Assembly: GCA_044867925.1 (NCBI GenBank) | Contig: JBIOVV010000017.1 | Coordinates: 10,832 to 74,831, forward strand | DNA length: 64,000 nt | Direction: 5' to 3' | Origin: VRUE01 sp044867925 | Lineage (GTDB): Bacteria > Actinomycetota > Thermoleophilia > Solirubrobacterales > 70-9 | Part shown: positions 8,449 through 17,707 of the stretch, in pieces | How positions within the stretch are numbered: the stretch's first letter is position 1 | Layout: every line of letters begins with the position of its first letter | Notes under the pieces: generated by a model | Databases searched by the model: none | Told to the model about the DNA's origin: nothing | The model's input: only the letters and a program-made list of their open reading frames with translations | Program-made: the position numbers and the translations under genes

Positions 8449-9884
8449 GTGACGTCGTCGACTCGGACGTCGTGATCGTGGGTGCTGGGCTTGCGGGCTT
8501 GGTCGCGGCTCGATGTGTCGCTGCCTCCGGGAAGCGGCCGCTGGTGGTCGAGGCACGCGAGCGGGTCGGCGGTCGGCTGCTGAACGAGGAGATTGGCGAC
8601 GGCAAGGTGGTCGAGGTCGGCGGTCAGTGGATCGGGCCGACCCAGGAGCGGATCGCTGCCTTGGCTCGGGATCTCGGTGTCGAGACCTTTCCGACCCATG
8701 ACGAGGGCCGACATCTGATCGAGATTTCGGGCAAGCTCACCTCCTACGCTGCCCCGATCACCAGCGCCAGCGTTGGACTTGTGCGCGACCTCTCGCGGGC
8801 GATCTCACCAATTGCCCTCGCCGACTTCGAATATGGGCGCCGCCGCCTAGACCGAATGGCGCTCAGCGTGCCGCTGGAGCAGCCGTGGCTGGCGCCGAAG
8901 GCAGTCGACTGGGACGGCCAGACCTTCGCCACCTGGATCCGACGTAACGTCCGCACTGCAGCTGCTCGCAGCCTCTTCGAGTTGACGACCGAGGCCGTCT
9001 GGGCAGCTGAGCCCCGCGACGTTTCGCTCCTGCATGTTCTCTTCTACATCCATTCCGGCGGTGGACTCAATGCGTTGCTGGGCACCGACGGGGGCGCCCA
9101 GCAGGACCGCTTTCACGGCGGCTCGCAGCGCATCGCGTTGCTGATGGCGGAGCAGCTTGGTGAGAACCGGGTACGCCTGGCGGCGCCGGTGCGACGAATC
9201 GAGCACAGCGAGAGCGGAGTCGTCCTCCACGCCGATGGACCCCGGGGCGAGGCTGGCGGGGTGATCGTCAGCGCGCGGCGGGTGATCGTCGCCGTCCCAC
9301 CCACCCTCGCCGGTCGCATCGTCTACGACCCGCCGCTGCCGGCGCGGCGCGACCAGCTGACCCAGCGGATGCCGCAGGGCACGGTGATCAAGACGATGGC
9401 GATCTACGAGCGGCCCTTCTGGCGCGAGCAGGGCCTCTCGGGACAGGCGGCGAGCGACGGCGGGCCGGCCCGCGTCGTCTTCGACAACTCGCCGCCCGAC
9501 GGTAGTCCCGGCGTGTTGCTCGGCTTCCTCGAGGGCAGGCTCGCGCGCCAGTGGGGCGCCCGCGATGCGGCGGAGCGGCGTGAGGCGATCCTCGCCGGCC
9601 ACGCCCGCCTCTTCGGCGAGCAGGCGGCGCATCCGGAGCGCTTCGTCGAGCGCGTCTGGGCCGAGGAGGAGTGGACCCGCGGCTGCTACGGCTGCCTGAT
9701 GACGACCGGCGGCTGGACCGAATACGGCCACGCTCTACGCGAGCCGATCGGCCCGCTCCACTGGGCTGGTGCCGAGACCGCGACTGTCTGGAACGGCTAC
9801 ATGGATGGCGCCGTGCAGTCCGGCGAACGCGCCGCGGGTGAGGTGCTGGCGGCGCTCGGCGTAGATGGCGGCGCGGAAACCTAG
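8445..9884 (+). CDS. Flavin-dependent amine oxidase
   Basis: A 479-residue FAD enzyme of the flavin monoamine oxidase family. The dinucleotide-binding motif VIVGAGLAGL is at residues 10-19, followed by VVEARERVGGR, then VEVGGQWIGPTQ, and the C-terminal flavin motif LHWAGAETATVWNGYMDGA. These enzymes oxidise primary or secondary amines to imines/aldehydes with release of H2O2. In a cluster that may make a fatty amine, it could tailor or degrade the product (inference). Its base composition becomes much more GC-rich than both neighbours, resembling genes beyond 22.5 kb, which suggests a separate history. The start overlaps the antiporter stop by four bases. Confidence 0.88.
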   Translation: MSDVVDSDVVIVGAGLAGLVAARCVAASGKRPLVVEARERVGGRLLNEEIGDGKVVEVGGQWIGPTQERIAALARDLGVETFPTHDEGRHLIEISGKLTSYAAPITSASVGLVRDLSRAISPIALADFEYGRRRLDRMALSVPLEQPWLAPKAVDWDGQTFATWIRRNVRTAAARSLFELTTEAVWAAEPRDVSLLHVLFYIHSGGGLNALLGTDGGAQQDRFHGGSQRIALLMAEQLGENRVRLAAPVRRIEHSESGVVLHADGPRGEAGGVIVSARRVIVAVPPTLAGRIVYDPPLPARRDQLTQRMPQGTVIKTMAIYERPFWREQGLSGQAASDGGPARVVFDNSPPDGSPGVLLGFLEGRLARQWGARDAAERREAILAGHARLFGEQAAHPERFVERVWAEEEWTRGCYGCLMTTGGWTEYGHALREPIGPLHWAGAETATVWNGYMDGAVQSGERAAGEVLAALGVDGGAET

Positions 9885-10102
9885 TCTTTAGAGATCGGGT
9901 TACGTCCCCGGGCAAGGGGAATCATTGCCACGATGAGGCCGATTCCTTGTGCCAGAGCAAGGAAGCCCAGAAGTCTGAGTGATCCACCTCCCAAGATTGC
10001 CAGGAGAGCACCGACTAGGACAAGCACTAGGGCCCCTGGCACTAGTGAACGAGAGAAGCGCCGGCGGCGATTCCTCCGCTCATCTGTCGTCTCCTGACTC
10101 AT
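9881..10102 (-). CDS. Small two-helix membrane protein
   Basis: A 73-residue protein starting with MSQETTDERR and an Arg-rich stretch, then two hydrophobic helices: VPGALVLVLVGALLAIL and LRLLGFLALAQGIGLIVAM. I do not recognise a family. I chose the ATG at 10102 because it overlaps the stop of the MMPL gene (10099-10101); a longer frame to 10177 would run back into that gene. The coupling suggests an accessory subunit or small partner of the MMPL transporter, but nothing in the sequence proves it. Its stop overlaps the end of the convergent amine oxidase gene. Confidence 0.65.
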   Translation of the reverse strand: MSQETTDERRNRRRRFSRSLVPGALVLVLVGALLAILGGGSLRLLGFLALAQGIGLIVAMIPLARGRNPISKD

Positions 10103-12264
10103 GCAGAGCGCTCCTCCGAGGCAGGGGTTTGACGGTTGCGCCCGATCGCTAGGGACGGCGTGAGCGTCCAGTTCCACCGCCCAAGCAGCCTCATGAGCGA
10201 CGGAACGAGCAAGAGCCGTACCAGCGTGGCCTCGAAGAATACGCCTGCTACCAAGCCAACTCCAAACTCTTGGAGCGCGACCACACGACTGGTGGTAAAG
10301 CCCGCGAAGATAACGATCATCACCAGTGCAGACGCGGTAATGACGCGGCTGATGAATTGCAGGCCGGTCTGCACCGCGTGTTGGTTATCGCCCGACCCGA
10401 GCCACTCCTCCCGCATCCGGGTGACCATGAAGATCTCGTAGTCAGTCGAGATCCCAAACAGCGCCGCAAATAGGAGGACTGGGACCCAGGCCTCAATGCG
10501 TTCGCTTTGGGGGAATCCTATGACTTCCCCCCAGCCGAACTGGAACACCATCACCATTACGCCACAAGCTGCAGCTACCGACAATGCACTCATTGCTATT
10601 GCCTTCAACGGCAAGACCACGGACTTCAGCATCAATGTAAGCAGGAGGAGCATGACGACGATGATTGCCAGTGCCGTCACTGGAGTATTTGCTGTCACAG
10701 CATGCACAAAGTCGTAGTCGGCGGCCGCGGGCCCGCCCACCCAGACACGCATTTCACCGAACCCAGCTTTCGGAATGTAGTCGTCGCGAAGGCGCTCGAC
10801 CAATGCTTCTGACGATCTTGATCCACTCTCGTCCGCGCCCGCGATACGCATTCTGGAGAAGCGGGAGGTTTCGTTCACGAGGCCGAGGCGATGGGCACTT
10901 CGGCGCGAGCGAGTTTCTACCGGAGCCTGAATCGTGGTTACGCCTGGATCCGTCGCCAAGCTTGCCACCAGGTGCCGCTCCGCTTTAAGGGTGGGAGTCG
11001 CCCAGGCTGCGCCTGCTCGTCGGCTGTCGATTACCACTTCATAGGGCGCGAGGGCCGTGCCGTTTGTGTTTTGATCGTGATTCCCGGTGCTGGACGGAAG
11101 CTGGGCCAGCTTGAGGAGTTCAGAGCTGCCGCCCGTAAGGCCCATGCTCGTCACCGGCACGGCGATCAAGACCATGATCGTTCCCGCGCTCAACGCGCAG
11201 AGAACGGGTCGTCGCATGACGGCCTTGGCCAGGCGTTCAGCGCTGCGCGCTCTGCTTGAGTTCTCCGGTTGTCTTTTTCGACGACGGAGAGACACGGGCA
11301 TTCTCTCGAGATGGGGGCCAAGCACCTCAAGGACTGTTGGCAGGAGGGTCATGGCCGCCAACACCGATACCAGAGGGATCATGATCGTCGCGAGCCCTAG
11401 TCCACTGAAGAACGGAATTGGCATGAATGCCAGCGGGAGCAAGCCGGCAGCTACGACTACGCCCGAAATAATGAGAGAGCGCCCAGCCGTTTGGGCGGTC
11501 ATCGCGAGCGGGCGTATTCCCTCTGGGCCCGTGTTGCGTGCCTCCTCGCGGTATCGCGCCACATAAAGCATCGAGTAGTCGACAGCTAGCGCGATGCCGA
11601 CGAGTGTTACGACGCTGGTTGCGTAGACAGGAATCTCGATGAACCAAGACTCGAGCCAGATCAATCCCGAAGCCACCGAGATTGTGGCGAAGGCAAAGAG
11701 CAGTGGCACCGCAACGGCGGGCAGGGATCCGAAGAGAAGGAGAAGGATCAATGCGGTTATGGGTATGGCGACCGCCTCGGCGCGGCGTAGATCGTGTGCG
11801 ATCACCTGGCTCAGTTCGTCTGAGATAACCGGAAATCCCGTGACCTTTAGGTGGGCGCCGTCGATCTGGCCTGCAGCTCGTTCTATCTGGGGGATGCGGT
11901 CTTGTGCCGCGGTGGGAGAAAGTTCCGTTGGGAGCGTCGCGTAGCTCACCTTCGGACTGGTGCTTTGCAATGGAGACGCCCGGCCTTCGGCTGCGCGCGC
12001 CGCGCGCCGAACGGAGGCCCTGACGTCGTGCACGAATGCTCGCGAAGCCCAATGGGATGGAGAGGCTTCGACTAGCAGGGCGAATGAACCTTTTACGGAT
12101 TCGTGAAAGTGATCTTCCAGCACCGACGAAGTTTCCTGTGATGGGGAACCCGGAACGCCCACTACGTTGCTGAGGCGATCAGCGAGCCCACTCGCTGCTA
12201 TCAGGCCTGCACAGGCGGCAATTAGCCAGAGCCCAAGGATCAGCCACTTGCGGCTAGTAACCAT
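10099..12264 (-). CDS. MMPL-family RND transporter
   Basis: A 721-residue protein with the RND layout: one N-terminal helix, a periplasmic-type loop, a block of five or six helices, a second loop, and a second helix block. Family hallmarks include IALAVDYSMLYVARYREE in the first block and FGISTDYEIFMVTRMREEW in the second. The charged residues within these helices carry the proton relay in MmpL proteins, which export or flip lipids in mycobacteria and relatives. It lies close to a FAAL/ACP system, as MmpL genes do in mycobacterial lipid loci, so it is a reasonable exporter for the cluster's product. The substrate is not shown by sequence. A 73-residue membrane protein gene follows with overlap. 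Confidence 0.9.
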   Translation of the reverse strand: MVTSRKWLILGLWLIAACAGLIAASGLADRLSNVVGVPGSPSQETSSVLEDHFHESVKGSFALLVEASPSHWASRAFVHDVRASVRRAARAAEGRASPLQSTSPKVSYATLPTELSPTAAQDRIPQIERAAGQIDGAHLKVTGFPVISDELSQVIAHDLRRAEAVAIPITALILLLLFGSLPAVAVPLLFAFATISVASGLIWLESWFIEIPVYATSVVTLVGIALAVDYSMLYVARYREEARNTGPEGIRPLAMTAQTAGRSLIISGVVVAAGLLPLAFMPIPFFSGLGLATIMIPLVSVLAAMTLLPTVLEVLGPHLERMPVSLRRRKRQPENSSRARSAERLAKAVMRRPVLCALSAGTIMVLIAVPVTSMGLTGGSSELLKLAQLPSSTGNHDQNTNGTALAPYEVVIDSRRAGAAWATPTLKAERHLVASLATDPGVTTIQAPVETRSRRSAHRLGLVNETSRFSRMRIAGADESGSRSSEALVERLRDDYIPKAGFGEMRVWVGGPAAADYDFVHAVTANTPVTALAIIVVMLLLLTLMLKSVVLPLKAIAMSALSVAAACGVMVMVFQFGWGEVIGFPQSERIEAWVPVLLFAALFGISTDYEIFMVTRMREEWLGSGDNQHAVQTGLQFISRVITASALVMIVIFAGFTTSRVVALQEFGVGLVAGVFFEATLVRLLLVPSLMRLLGRWNWTLTPSLAIGRNRQTPASEERSA

Positions 12265-12421
12265 GGGCAGCTCTCGAGGACCGATTGTCAGAAGTCAGGT
12301 AGATGACTGGAGGGAAATATCAGGTGCTACGCCCCGTCGCCAAAGCCTGCGTCACCCTTCCCCGACGAGGTAACCGGTCGGATTTGCCAATGGTGGCGCC
12401 TCGAACCTAGTCTCGGGGTTC

Positions 12422-15400
12422 ATGGGCAGGGGCAAAGGCCAACCTTCGCATTTGGCGGACGCTGCCAGTTCCGCCAGTTCCCCCTGGCTGAACGCCTTCT
12501 TGGCCTCGCAGGGTGCAGGTGGTCGCCGAAATATCCTCCGGATGCTTTCCGCGATCGTTACCGCTGCGTGTCTCCTGGCGGCACTGGGAGCGCAGTCGGT
12601 CAATGCGAAGGGGGTTGCGCCTGGTTCCTTCAGGGTCAAGCTCCACGACACGGTGCCTCTTCTCGAAGTCGACGAATCGCCAGCGGAATTCGAACGGGTT
12701 GTCGACGCAACGAAACTCGTCAACGCGCCTTCAACATCGGTGGCCGGGGCTCATGCTGATTTGACCATTAGCTCGGTGTTCAAAATCGAAAGCCTCGAAA
12801 CGCTGTTCGACAAAACAGATGTGCCGGCGAACATGATTGTTCACCTTCCCCCCGGCGTCGTCGCAAATTTCGGAGCCGTGCCGGCCTGCAGGCTGAGCGC
12901 ATTCGAAAGCACCGTGTACGACAACGAAACCGCCCATTGCTCTGCCGCCAGTCAGCTTGGGGTAGTCAGTGGGCTATACGGAGGACAGCTTCCGGATCGA
13001 AGCTACCCGCTCTATAAGATCAATATCCAAAATCTATTCGGCACGCACGGCGAACACCTTGCGGCAATAGGTTTTCCGTACGAATTCATTACCACACGTG
13101 TGCCCGTTATCCTTCGCGCGGATCTTCGCACTGATAGCGACTACGGAATGACGCTGTCGGGTCGCAGCCACTTTGAGGAATTTGTGCCAGCGCCATTCTT
13201 CACCTTTTGGGGGGATCCGGGGGCGTCGATTCACGACTTCGAACGCTGGGATCCGGAAACCCAGGAGTGGGGTGCGTCGGTAGAAGCCCCTTCCTCGCCG
13301 CTGATTTCTAACTCGAGCGATTGCGGCTCTGAAGTCCTAGAAGCTGATTTGAAACTCCGCTATTGGTTTGAACCAGAACACTGGCTCCCTGACGATCCCG
13401 AAGACTTTGCATATCGGGCGTTTCTGCCGGAGCCCGCTGGATGCGAAGGGATCCACTTCGATCCGCAGGTTGCGGTATCGACTTCTACTCAAGATCCCGC
13501 TTCATCCACGGGTATGAGCATCCGACTGGAGATGCCCCGAAGCGCGGTCGCGGCCGAACCGGAAACGTCTCTGAAGGATCTGACGCTAGCCCTCCCAGAA
13601 GGGCTGTCCGTGAATTCGGCGACCGCGGACGGAATGGCGGGCTGTACGCCATCTCAGATCGGGCTCTTGGGCTCGAACTTCCCGGGTCCAAATCCCATCC
13701 ATTTCGAATTGGGCGAAGCTCACTGCCCAGACGCCTCAAAGATTGGGGTTGGAACCGCTGACACGCCGCTCGTGGAGGAACCAGTCAAAGCCACGCTCTA
13801 TTTCGCGAGTCCTTACGAAAATCCGTTCCATTCGCTTATGGCGCTTTATGTCGTGCTGGAAAGTCCAGAGTTCACAATCAAGTTGGCAGCCAAAGTCGAT
13901 AGTGATCCAAACACTGAACGGCTGACTGCCACCATGAGCTCGCTGCCGCAGCTTCCGCTCGAAAGGATCGACCTGAAGATCTTCGATGGCCCACGAGCTA
14001 CCTTGGCCACCCCTCGGGTTTGCGGTGAAGGCGCAGTCATCTCGAGGCTGCTCCCGTGGTCTGCGCCGCAGTCGGGCCTGTCGTCCGTCGTCGAAAGCCG
14101 ATTGGGATTTGGGATGGCCGGTGGCATAGCTGCGTGCCCGGGCAGCCTTCAATCCTTGCCGTTTTCGCCCTTGCTGACAGCCGGTGCAAGGGACCCCGTT
14201 GCTGGATCGTCTTCACCGTTCATCTTCCGGGTCGATCGGCGAGCTGGGAATCAGGAACTAAAGACGATAGAAGCAAAACTGCCGCGTGGCTTGGTTGCCG
14301 ATCTAGAGGGTGTCGCTTATTGCAGTGATGCTGAGATCGCCCAAGCCGAAGACAGGCGCGATCCGGGGGCAGGAGTGCTTGAGGCAACGCACCCTTCGTG
14401 TCCCGCGGACTCGAAGATCGGATCGGTAGTGGTTTCATCCGGCACCGGCTCAAGTCCATTGTTCACGAGAGGAACGGTCTATCTCGCCGGCCCCTACAAG
14501 GGGGCGCCGCTTAGTTTGGTGGCGATTGTTCCGGCGACAGCAGGTGGAGACGCGGCCCGCCCACTCTTCGATCTAGGCGCCGTCGCTGTCCGTACCGCTC
14601 TCAGTGTGGAGCCTCGAAGCGCCCAGATCACCGCAAGCTCCGATCCGATTCCTCAGACGATGAGCGGCATTCCTCTGAGGATCAACCAAGTTACGTTCTT
14701 GCTTGATCGGCCTGGGTTCATCCGGAATCCAAGCACCTGTGAAGAAATGAAGATGGCCGCAGGAGTAAGTGGCTGGGGGGGCGCAGCGGTCAAGCTCCTG
14801 AATCGCTTTCAGCTGGGTGGATGCCGGCGCCTTGCGTTCAGGCCGACGCTAAGAACGCGATTGGTAGGCGGGAGCCGCCGCGGCCAGCATCCTGGACTAC
14901 AAGCCGTTTTTGCATCAAAAGCGGGGGACGCACCAATCTCCAGAGCCAGCATCAAATTTCCGACGTCGCTAGCCCTTGAAACGGCACGGATCGACTCCAC
15001 CTGCCCGAAGGGGCAGTTTGTTCAAGGCAACTGCCCTCCTCGATCGATCCTCGGCGATGCGACGGCATGGAGCCCCCTTCTCCGGGAACCATTGAGGGGA
15101 CCGGTCTACCTGACTTCGGCCAAGGGTCAGCCCGAGCTTGCGCTTGCGCTTCAAGGACAGGTGCTGCTCAATGCGCTGGGCACGATACAGACGGGTCGAC
15201 ACGCATTCGCGGTGACCCTCAAGGGCCTTCCCGATGTACCACTTTCGAGGCTCGAGTTCTCGCTACGTAGGGGTTCACGCGGAATCCTGACCAACAAGCG
15301 TGGCCTATGTGCTGAGCCGCAGTTTGTCATTGGCAGTTTCACCGCCCATAGTGGGCGGGCGGTCAGCAGACATTCAACCCTGGGGAGTTCCTGCGCTGGC

Positions 15401-15436
15401 CGTAAGCGCCCGGCTCGCCATTCAAAAGAAAGATAA
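12422..15436 (+). CDS. Large exported protein, surface family shared with the protein at 30741-33743
   Basis: Up to 1004 residues. The first ~40 residues are hydrophilic and unusual for a signal peptide, so the ATG at 12542 (MLSAIVTAACLLAALG, ending near SVNA) is a better start and gives a clean signal sequence. The mature protein is beta-rich with regularly spaced cysteines. It repeatedly shows the pattern of a short cysteine-containing beta unit, then CPxxSKIG, then YLAGPYKGAPLSL. The same signatures occur in the 1000-residue protein at 30741-33743, so the two are paralogues. I do not recognise a functional domain. It heads a run of four exported or membrane-anchored proteins (15459, 16095 and 16910 follow closely), which suggests a cell-surface assembly. 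Confidence 0.75.
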   Translation: MGRGKGQPSHLADAASSASSPWLNAFLASQGAGGRRNILRMLSAIVTAACLLAALGAQSVNAKGVAPGSFRVKLHDTVPLLEVDESPAEFERVVDATKLVNAPSTSVAGAHADLTISSVFKIESLETLFDKTDVPANMIVHLPPGVVANFGAVPACRLSAFESTVYDNETAHCSAASQLGVVSGLYGGQLPDRSYPLYKINIQNLFGTHGEHLAAIGFPYEFITTRVPVILRADLRTDSDYGMTLSGRSHFEEFVPAPFFTFWGDPGASIHDFERWDPETQEWGASVEAPSSPLISNSSDCGSEVLEADLKLRYWFEPEHWLPDDPEDFAYRAFLPEPAGCEGIHFDPQVAVSTSTQDPASSTGMSIRLEMPRSAVAAEPETSLKDLTLALPEGLSVNSATADGMAGCTPSQIGLLGSNFPGPNPIHFELGEAHCPDASKIGVGTADTPLVEEPVKATLYFASPYENPFHSLMALYVVLESPEFTIKLAAKVDSDPNTERLTATMSSLPQLPLERIDLKIFDGPRATLATPRVCGEGAVISRLLPWSAPQSGLSSVVESRLGFGMAGGIAACPGSLQSLPFSPLLTAGARDPVAGSSSPFIFRVDRRAGNQELKTIEAKLPRGLVADLEGVAYCSDAEIAQAEDRRDPGAGVLEATHPSCPADSKIGSVVVSSGTGSSPLFTRGTVYLAGPYKGAPLSLVAIVPATAGGDAARPLFDLGAVAVRTALSVEPRSAQITASSDPIPQTMSGIPLRINQVTFLLDRPGFIRNPSTCEEMKMAAGVSGWGGAAVKLLNRFQLGGCRRLAFRPTLRTRLVGGSRRGQHPGLQAVFASKAGDAPISRASIKFPTSLALETARIDSTCPKGQFVQGNCPPRSILGDATAWSPLLREPLRGPVYLTSAKGQPELALALQGQVLLNALGTIQTGRHAFAVTLKGLPDVPLSRLEFSLRRGSRGILTNKRGLCAEPQFVIGSFTAHSGRAVSRHSTLGSSCAGRKRPARHSKER

Positions 15437-15458
15437 ACGCTCGCCGATGGGAGGAGCA

Positions 15459-16082
15459 ATGCGTTCTGCGTTCAATAGGTGGTTTGGAGCCCCCGGTGTC
15501 ATAGCCGTGGTCGCCTTGGTCTTTGCGATGAGCGGCGGCGCCTTCGCTGCCCATCAATACCTCGGGGGATCAAGCCCCCACTATCGCGCGAAGCCGAAGC
15601 GTGGTCCACAGGGTCCGCGTGGTCTGCCGGGCCCACAGGGTCCGCAGGGACCCTCCGGCCAGAGCGTTCGTGGCGCAGACGGGCCTCCAGGGCCTCAGGG
15701 TCCAGAAGGCAGCCCATGGACGGCCGGCGGTGTGTTGCCGGCCGGGAAAACCTTGGCTGGAACTTGGATTGCTCCCGCTATCGGAAACGAAGTAGCACCC
15801 GGGAAAAAGGAAGGTGGCACAGCCATCTCATTTGGAATTCGCCTCCTAATACCGCCCGAAGTCCTTGTCATTGGAGAAGGCAAAGAAGGGAAAGAACACG
15901 CAACCGAATGTCCTGGCAGCGTCGCTTTGCCACGGGCAGCCAAAGGGTTTCTTTGCCTATACACCGGGGAAAATCCGGGCCTCGAACTGGTGGAAAGCTT
16001 CCCCTTCGCAACTGGTGCTCTGCTCAAGCTAAAAGGGCCAGCTGGTGCAACGGCAGCTGGCACCTGGGCGGTCACGGCTTAG
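15459..16082 (+). CDS. Collagen-like exported protein
   Basis: A 207-residue protein starting at the ATG at 15459, chosen because GGGAGGAG sits six bases upstream. An N-terminal hydrophobic segment (VIAVVALVFAMSGGAFAA) acts as signal peptide or anchor. Residues from about 50 to 85 are Gly-X-Y triplets (GPQGPRGLPGPQGPQGPSG, interrupted once, then GPPGPQGPEG), about ten triplets with Pro in the X position, as in bacterial collagen-like proteins. The rest is a beta-type globular region without a recognised family. Such proteins form trimeric stalks. The gene is 22 bases after a large surface protein and 12 bases before a lipoprotein, so the three are probably co-transcribed. Confidence 0.75.
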   Translation: MRSAFNRWFGAPGVIAVVALVFAMSGGAFAAHQYLGGSSPHYRAKPKRGPQGPRGLPGPQGPQGPSGQSVRGADGPPGPQGPEGSPWTAGGVLPAGKTLAGTWIAPAIGNEVAPGKKEGGTAISFGIRLLIPPEVLVIGEGKEGKEHATECPGSVALPRAAKGFLCLYTGENPGLELVESFPFATGALLKLKGPAGATAAGTWAVTA

Positions 16083-16094
16083 TAGGAGGGACGG

Positions 16095-16913
16095 ATGCCT
16101 ATGTACAAGCGTTTGAAGGGAATATGGCTGGTCGTGGCCTGCCTGGTCGGGGTCGTGATGCTGCTCGCAGGTTGCGGGACGGCAGGTTCCGGGGAGACAA
16201 GCTCGGGCATTGAAAAGCCAAGCGAGCCGACCGCAGAGGCCTGTGATTTCCAGGCCCTGTCGCGACACCCAGCCGACGAAGACGGCAAACGGTCGACCAA
16301 GAAGGATGAAGCTCCTCAGCCCGGCATATATCGCTACGCGATGGCTGGCAAACAGGTTGTTCCCGGAGCGGCGTTGCGCGTAAAAAATCTGCCAAGCCAC
16401 GGCGAATTGTTCGTCACACCAGCACGGAAGAATGGCAGTGAAAGCTGCTTCCGGATTCAGATGCGCTTTTCACCCGAGGTCGCAAATACCAGCACCTATG
16501 TCATTCGTGGGGAAAACGTCTACCTCGTGAGTCTCCTGACCCAGGCGCTTGGCGAATCGCAAGAAATCACGCCGAACCCGCCAGTTCTGTCGGCTAGCGG
16601 TTCAGGGTCAAAGTGGTCGGGTCAATTTGGTGGGCGGACCTATGGTGGCTATAGCTTTTCGGCACTTGGCAAACGCACCTTTCGAATCGGGAACACCAAG
16701 GTCCGGACAGCAGGAATCTCATCCTCTGTCTCTTATCGCGGAGCGTTTAACGGGACGCAGGCAGTAACCGCGTGGATCGCCCTGCGCCCAAACCCTCACA
16801 TAGTGGTCTCGGAAGAACTGGAATCTAGGCAGGACTTCGGCGTGAGCACGCTGAAGATCAAGGCACATAGCCACCTCATGTCGCTGACGCCGAAACAGGA
16901 GCCCGAATCATGA
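16095..16913 (+). CDS. Putative lipoprotein
   Basis: A 272-residue protein with a lipoprotein signal: MPMYKRLKGIWLVVACLVGVVMLLAGC, with the lipobox LLAGC and Cys27 as the lipid attachment site. AGGAGG sits five bases before the ATG at 16095. The mature part begins with a Ser/Gly/Glu-rich linker and then a beta-rich domain of about 200 residues with two more cysteines. I do not recognise the family. It is expected on the outer face of the cytoplasmic membrane. It belongs to the surface operon and its stop overlaps the start of the coiled-coil membrane protein by four bases. Confidence 0.7.
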   Translation: MPMYKRLKGIWLVVACLVGVVMLLAGCGTAGSGETSSGIEKPSEPTAEACDFQALSRHPADEDGKRSTKKDEAPQPGIYRYAMAGKQVVPGAALRVKNLPSHGELFVTPARKNGSESCFRIQMRFSPEVANTSTYVIRGENVYLVSLLTQALGESQEITPNPPVLSASGSGSKWSGQFGGRTYGGYSFSALGKRTFRIGNTKVRTAGISSSVSYRGAFNGTQAVTAWIALRPNPHIVVSEELESRQDFGVSTLKIKAHSHLMSLTPKQEPES

Positions 16914-17707
16914 AAGGCCCGAAACGTCAATCAAAAGTTCGAAGCAGCGATGTGCAAAGCATCCTAAATGTGCTGGTGGGCGCACTCGTCGTGCTCCTGT
17001 TGGTAGTGGCGAATATCCAGCTTGCGAACGACGGGCAGGGCAGGGCAGCGGGAGGAGAAACAGCGAACTCTGGCACGGTGTCGGTTCAGCCACCAGTGCA
17101 AGAAACGAGTAACCATGTGTTGGCTGAAGAACTGAAACACCTGTCGGGAAAACTTACTTCGCCCATTAATCTGCTGCGCGAAAAACTAAGTCCGCTCTCT
17201 GGTTTGTCCTCCGGGCAGCAAGCCGCTGCCACTTCGTTCAAAGGTCTGGCGAGCTCATTCAAAAAACTGGGAGCGGTCAAGAAAGAACTGTCGCAGTTGA
17301 GTTCTGGGCTTGGAGATGTGGTGGGAAGTACTGAAGCCATGGCGGCAAATCTCGGGGATAGCACCGAAACATTGGCCGGGGTGGGTCGAGATATCGGGTC
17401 GACGCAGCAGGAGACCAAGGGGATGGTGCAGGTGATGCGGCGAGTAGAACAATCTCTGACGACTACCGGCAAATCTACGAATGAATCTATGGCGCGGGTG
17501 GGTGCTGGAATCGAAGGAATGAGCCAAGCACTCGCGAGCCAGAAAAAAGAACTTAGCGCGTCATTGACCGAACTCAACACGAACATGTCGAAATTTCTGG
17601 AATTTTTCTGCATCCTGCTGACAAGCGGAACTGAATGCAGTTCAGCGCCGGCAGCGGGTTCCTCAGCGCTCTCAAAACAGGGCAAGGAACTAGCAGTCCG
17701 TCCGTAG
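16910..17707 (+). CDS. Membrane-anchored coiled-coil protein
   Basis: A 265-residue protein with a basic N-terminus, one transmembrane helix (ILNVLVGALVVLLLVVANI, about residues 18-36) and a long extracytoplasmic region rich in Leu, Ser, Lys and Gln with heptad-like spacing. The repeated pattern LxxLSSGLGDVV, NLGDSTETLAGV and MARVGAGIEGMSQAL resembles the coiled coils found in MCE-type or pilus-associated proteins, but no MCE domain is present. It ends with a short region containing two Cys residues. Four-base overlap with the lipoprotein gene indicates coupled expression. A scaffold role for the surface proteins encoded upstream is inference. Confidence 0.65.
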   Translation: MKGPKRQSKVRSSDVQSILNVLVGALVVLLLVVANIQLANDGQGRAAGGETANSGTVSVQPPVQETSNHVLAEELKHLSGKLTSPINLLREKLSPLSGLSSGQQAAATSFKGLASSFKKLGAVKKELSQLSSGLGDVVGSTEAMAANLGDSTETLAGVGRDIGSTQQETKGMVQVMRRVEQSLTTTGKSTNESMARVGAGIEGMSQALASQKKELSASLTELNTNMSKFLEFFCILLTSGTECSSAPAAGSSALSKQGKELAVRP

